Shown here: piece by piece, positions 63,178-64,000 of the stretch
Layout of the letters: the number at the start of each line of letters is the position of its first letter
Position numbering within the stretch: position 1 is the stretch's first letter
NCBI RefSeq assembly: GCF_030347395.1
Contig: NZ_CP128170.1
Span: 1,922,001 to 1,986,000, forward strand
Reading direction: 5' to 3'
DNA length: 64,000 nt
Source: Microbacterium sp. ET2
GTDB taxonomy: Bacteria; Actinomycetota; Actinomycetes; Actinomycetales; Microbacteriaceae
Translations under genes and position numbers: made by a program
The notes under the pieces: model-generated
The model's database searches: none
Told to the model about the DNA's origin: nothing
The model's input: the letters and a program-made list of their open reading frames with translations, nothing else

Positions 63178-64000
63178 TCACCCCAGCTCGAGGCTGGTGA
63201 TCCCGAAGAGGCCGTCCGTGTCGATGCGCGGGGGCTCTCCCGTGTACATGCGGGCCGTCTCGAACGACGGCGTCCACTGCTGCGCGCGTGCCCACGACAC
63301 GGCGCGAGGGTTGACGCCGGGCACGTCGACGGCGACCGAGGTCGCGCCGCGGTCCTCCGCGAGCGCGCTGACGAGGGCGGAGGCGATCGCTGCACCGTCG
63401 GCAAAGACGGGCCCGAGCCGGGAAGCGGCCCGGGCGTCGCGTAGCACCGCGAACCCGACGATCTCGTCGCCGCGCAGGGCGACCCGGGCGCTGCGGGCCG
63501 GCAGGCTCACCCACGCTGCGAGGAAGGCGTCCCGGGGCGCTCCGAAGAAGCGCCGGTCGTAGGCGGCGAGGCGGTCGAACGGGATGTCGCGCGCATCGAC
63601 GAGGCTCACACCCGTGGGCGGCGGCGCCGCGGCAGGCGCACCCTCGTACCGGATGTTCGTCCATGCCGGGACGAATCCCGACCGACGGTAGTTGTCCTGC
63701 TGCGCGACGACGCCGTCCAGCGCGACGACGCGTCCCGCCATCCGCTTCATCCCGGCCTGCCAGGTCAGGAAACCGAGTCCCTGCCCCCGGATCTCGGGGC
63801 GGGCGATGTACATGCCGAGGAACCCGAACGCGTCGCCGTAGCCGATGACCGAGATGGATGTCACGGGCTCGCCGTCGAGGCGGCCGATCAGGAACCCGCG
63901 GGGGTCGGCGACGGCGAACGCCTGCGCGTCGGTGACGCCCGGGTTCCACCCTTCGGCCTCGGCCCATTCGGCCATCAACGCGACCTCGGCGGCGGTCGCC
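63178..64000 (-). CDS. GNAT family acetyltransferase, start beyond the window
   Basis: At least 274 residues to the right edge; the frame stays open past ATG 63975 (upstream residues ATAAEVAL, then MAEWAEAEGWNPG, match the start of a GNAT N-terminal helix). Acetyl-CoA motif: MYIARPEIRGQGLGFLTWQAG. The C-terminal half (DARDIPFDRLAAYDRRFFGAPRDAFLAAWV) is the second domain seen in YitH-like proteins. Substrate unknown. Confidence 0.88.
   Translation of the reverse strand, partial: ATAAEVALMAEWAEAEGWNPGVTDAQAFAVADPRGFLIGRLDGEPVTSISVIGYGDAFGFLGMYIARPEIRGQGLGFLTWQAGMKRMAGRVVALDGVVAQQDNYRRSGFVPAWTNIRYEGAPAAAPPPTGVSLVDARDIPFDRLAAYDRRFFGAPRDAFLAAWVSLPARSARVALRGDEIVGFAVLRDARAASRLGPVFADGAAIASALVSALAEDRGATSVAVDVPGVNPRAVSWARAQQWTPSFETARMYTGEPPRIDTDGLFGITSLELG

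Overview
The window is high-GC actinobacterial chromosome. Gene order and protein character (DUF3566 behind gyrA, DUF6049 with murJ, CrgA, an Ala at the usual GyrA resistance position, ExaC-type aldehyde dehydrogenase with DUF779, REP-like palindromes) fit the family Microbacteriaceae, most likely Microbacterium or a close relative. The genus is inferred from protein character only; no 16S gene is present.

The first half is the replication-origin neighbourhood. From the left: the 3' end of crgA, a B-box rhomboid protease, cyclophilin, a small membrane protein, a YbaK-type tRNA editing protein, a Nudix hydrolase and two tRNAs (Ala-UGC, Ile-GAU). Then, on the minus strand, come DUF3566, gyrA, gyrB, dciA, recF, dnaN, the oriC interval (12076-12546) and dnaA. 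Divergently on the plus strand are rpmH, rnpA, yidD, yidC, jag and rsmG. A 2.5 kb gene-free stretch follows that carries a cluster of parS sites, then parA, parB and a small unknown gene. ParB loading here, a few kb from oriC, would organise and segregate the new origins. trxA, trxB, murJ (one-base frameshift) and a DUF6049 gene complete this block on the minus strand.

The middle (28-42 kb) holds metabolic and regulatory genes: a class I methyltransferase, CCA-adding enzyme, an azoreductase/HxlR divergent pair bracketed by two copies of a REP-like palindrome, a GAF-domain activator (frameshifted) with aldehyde dehydrogenase and DUF779, an MscS channel, an FBP zinc-finger protein, two membrane or unknown genes, and a TetR/glycosyltransferase divergent pair.

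The rpsF-ssb-rpsR-rplI operon (42.7-44.4 kb) is followed by palindromes and an unusual cell-surface locus. One gene encodes nine cysteine-less chaplin-like repeats, a collagen-like Gly-X-Pro stalk and an LAATG sorting signal, but it is split by the same one-base insertion in two repeat units. Immediately upstream is a 503-residue repetitive surface protein. Next come a GNAT gene, a cluster of five same-orientation DnaA boxes, and dnaB, interrupted at its Walker A motif by a 399-residue class 3 intein with a LAGLIDADG endonuclease and zinc-finger cysteines.

The last 12 kb are accessory: a second rhomboid, a lipoprotein with no ordinary start codon, a flavin oxidoreductase, a 2TM protein, a stand-alone condensation-domain protein, an alpha/beta hydrolase, an SDR, a flotillin-like protein, glutamate decarboxylase, a double-GNAT protein, a small 21-residue-repeat protein and a GNAT gene cut by the window end.

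Several single-base frameshifts (murJ, the GAF regulator) may be assembly errors. The surface-gene frameshifts look less like random error, because two units carry the identical insertion.
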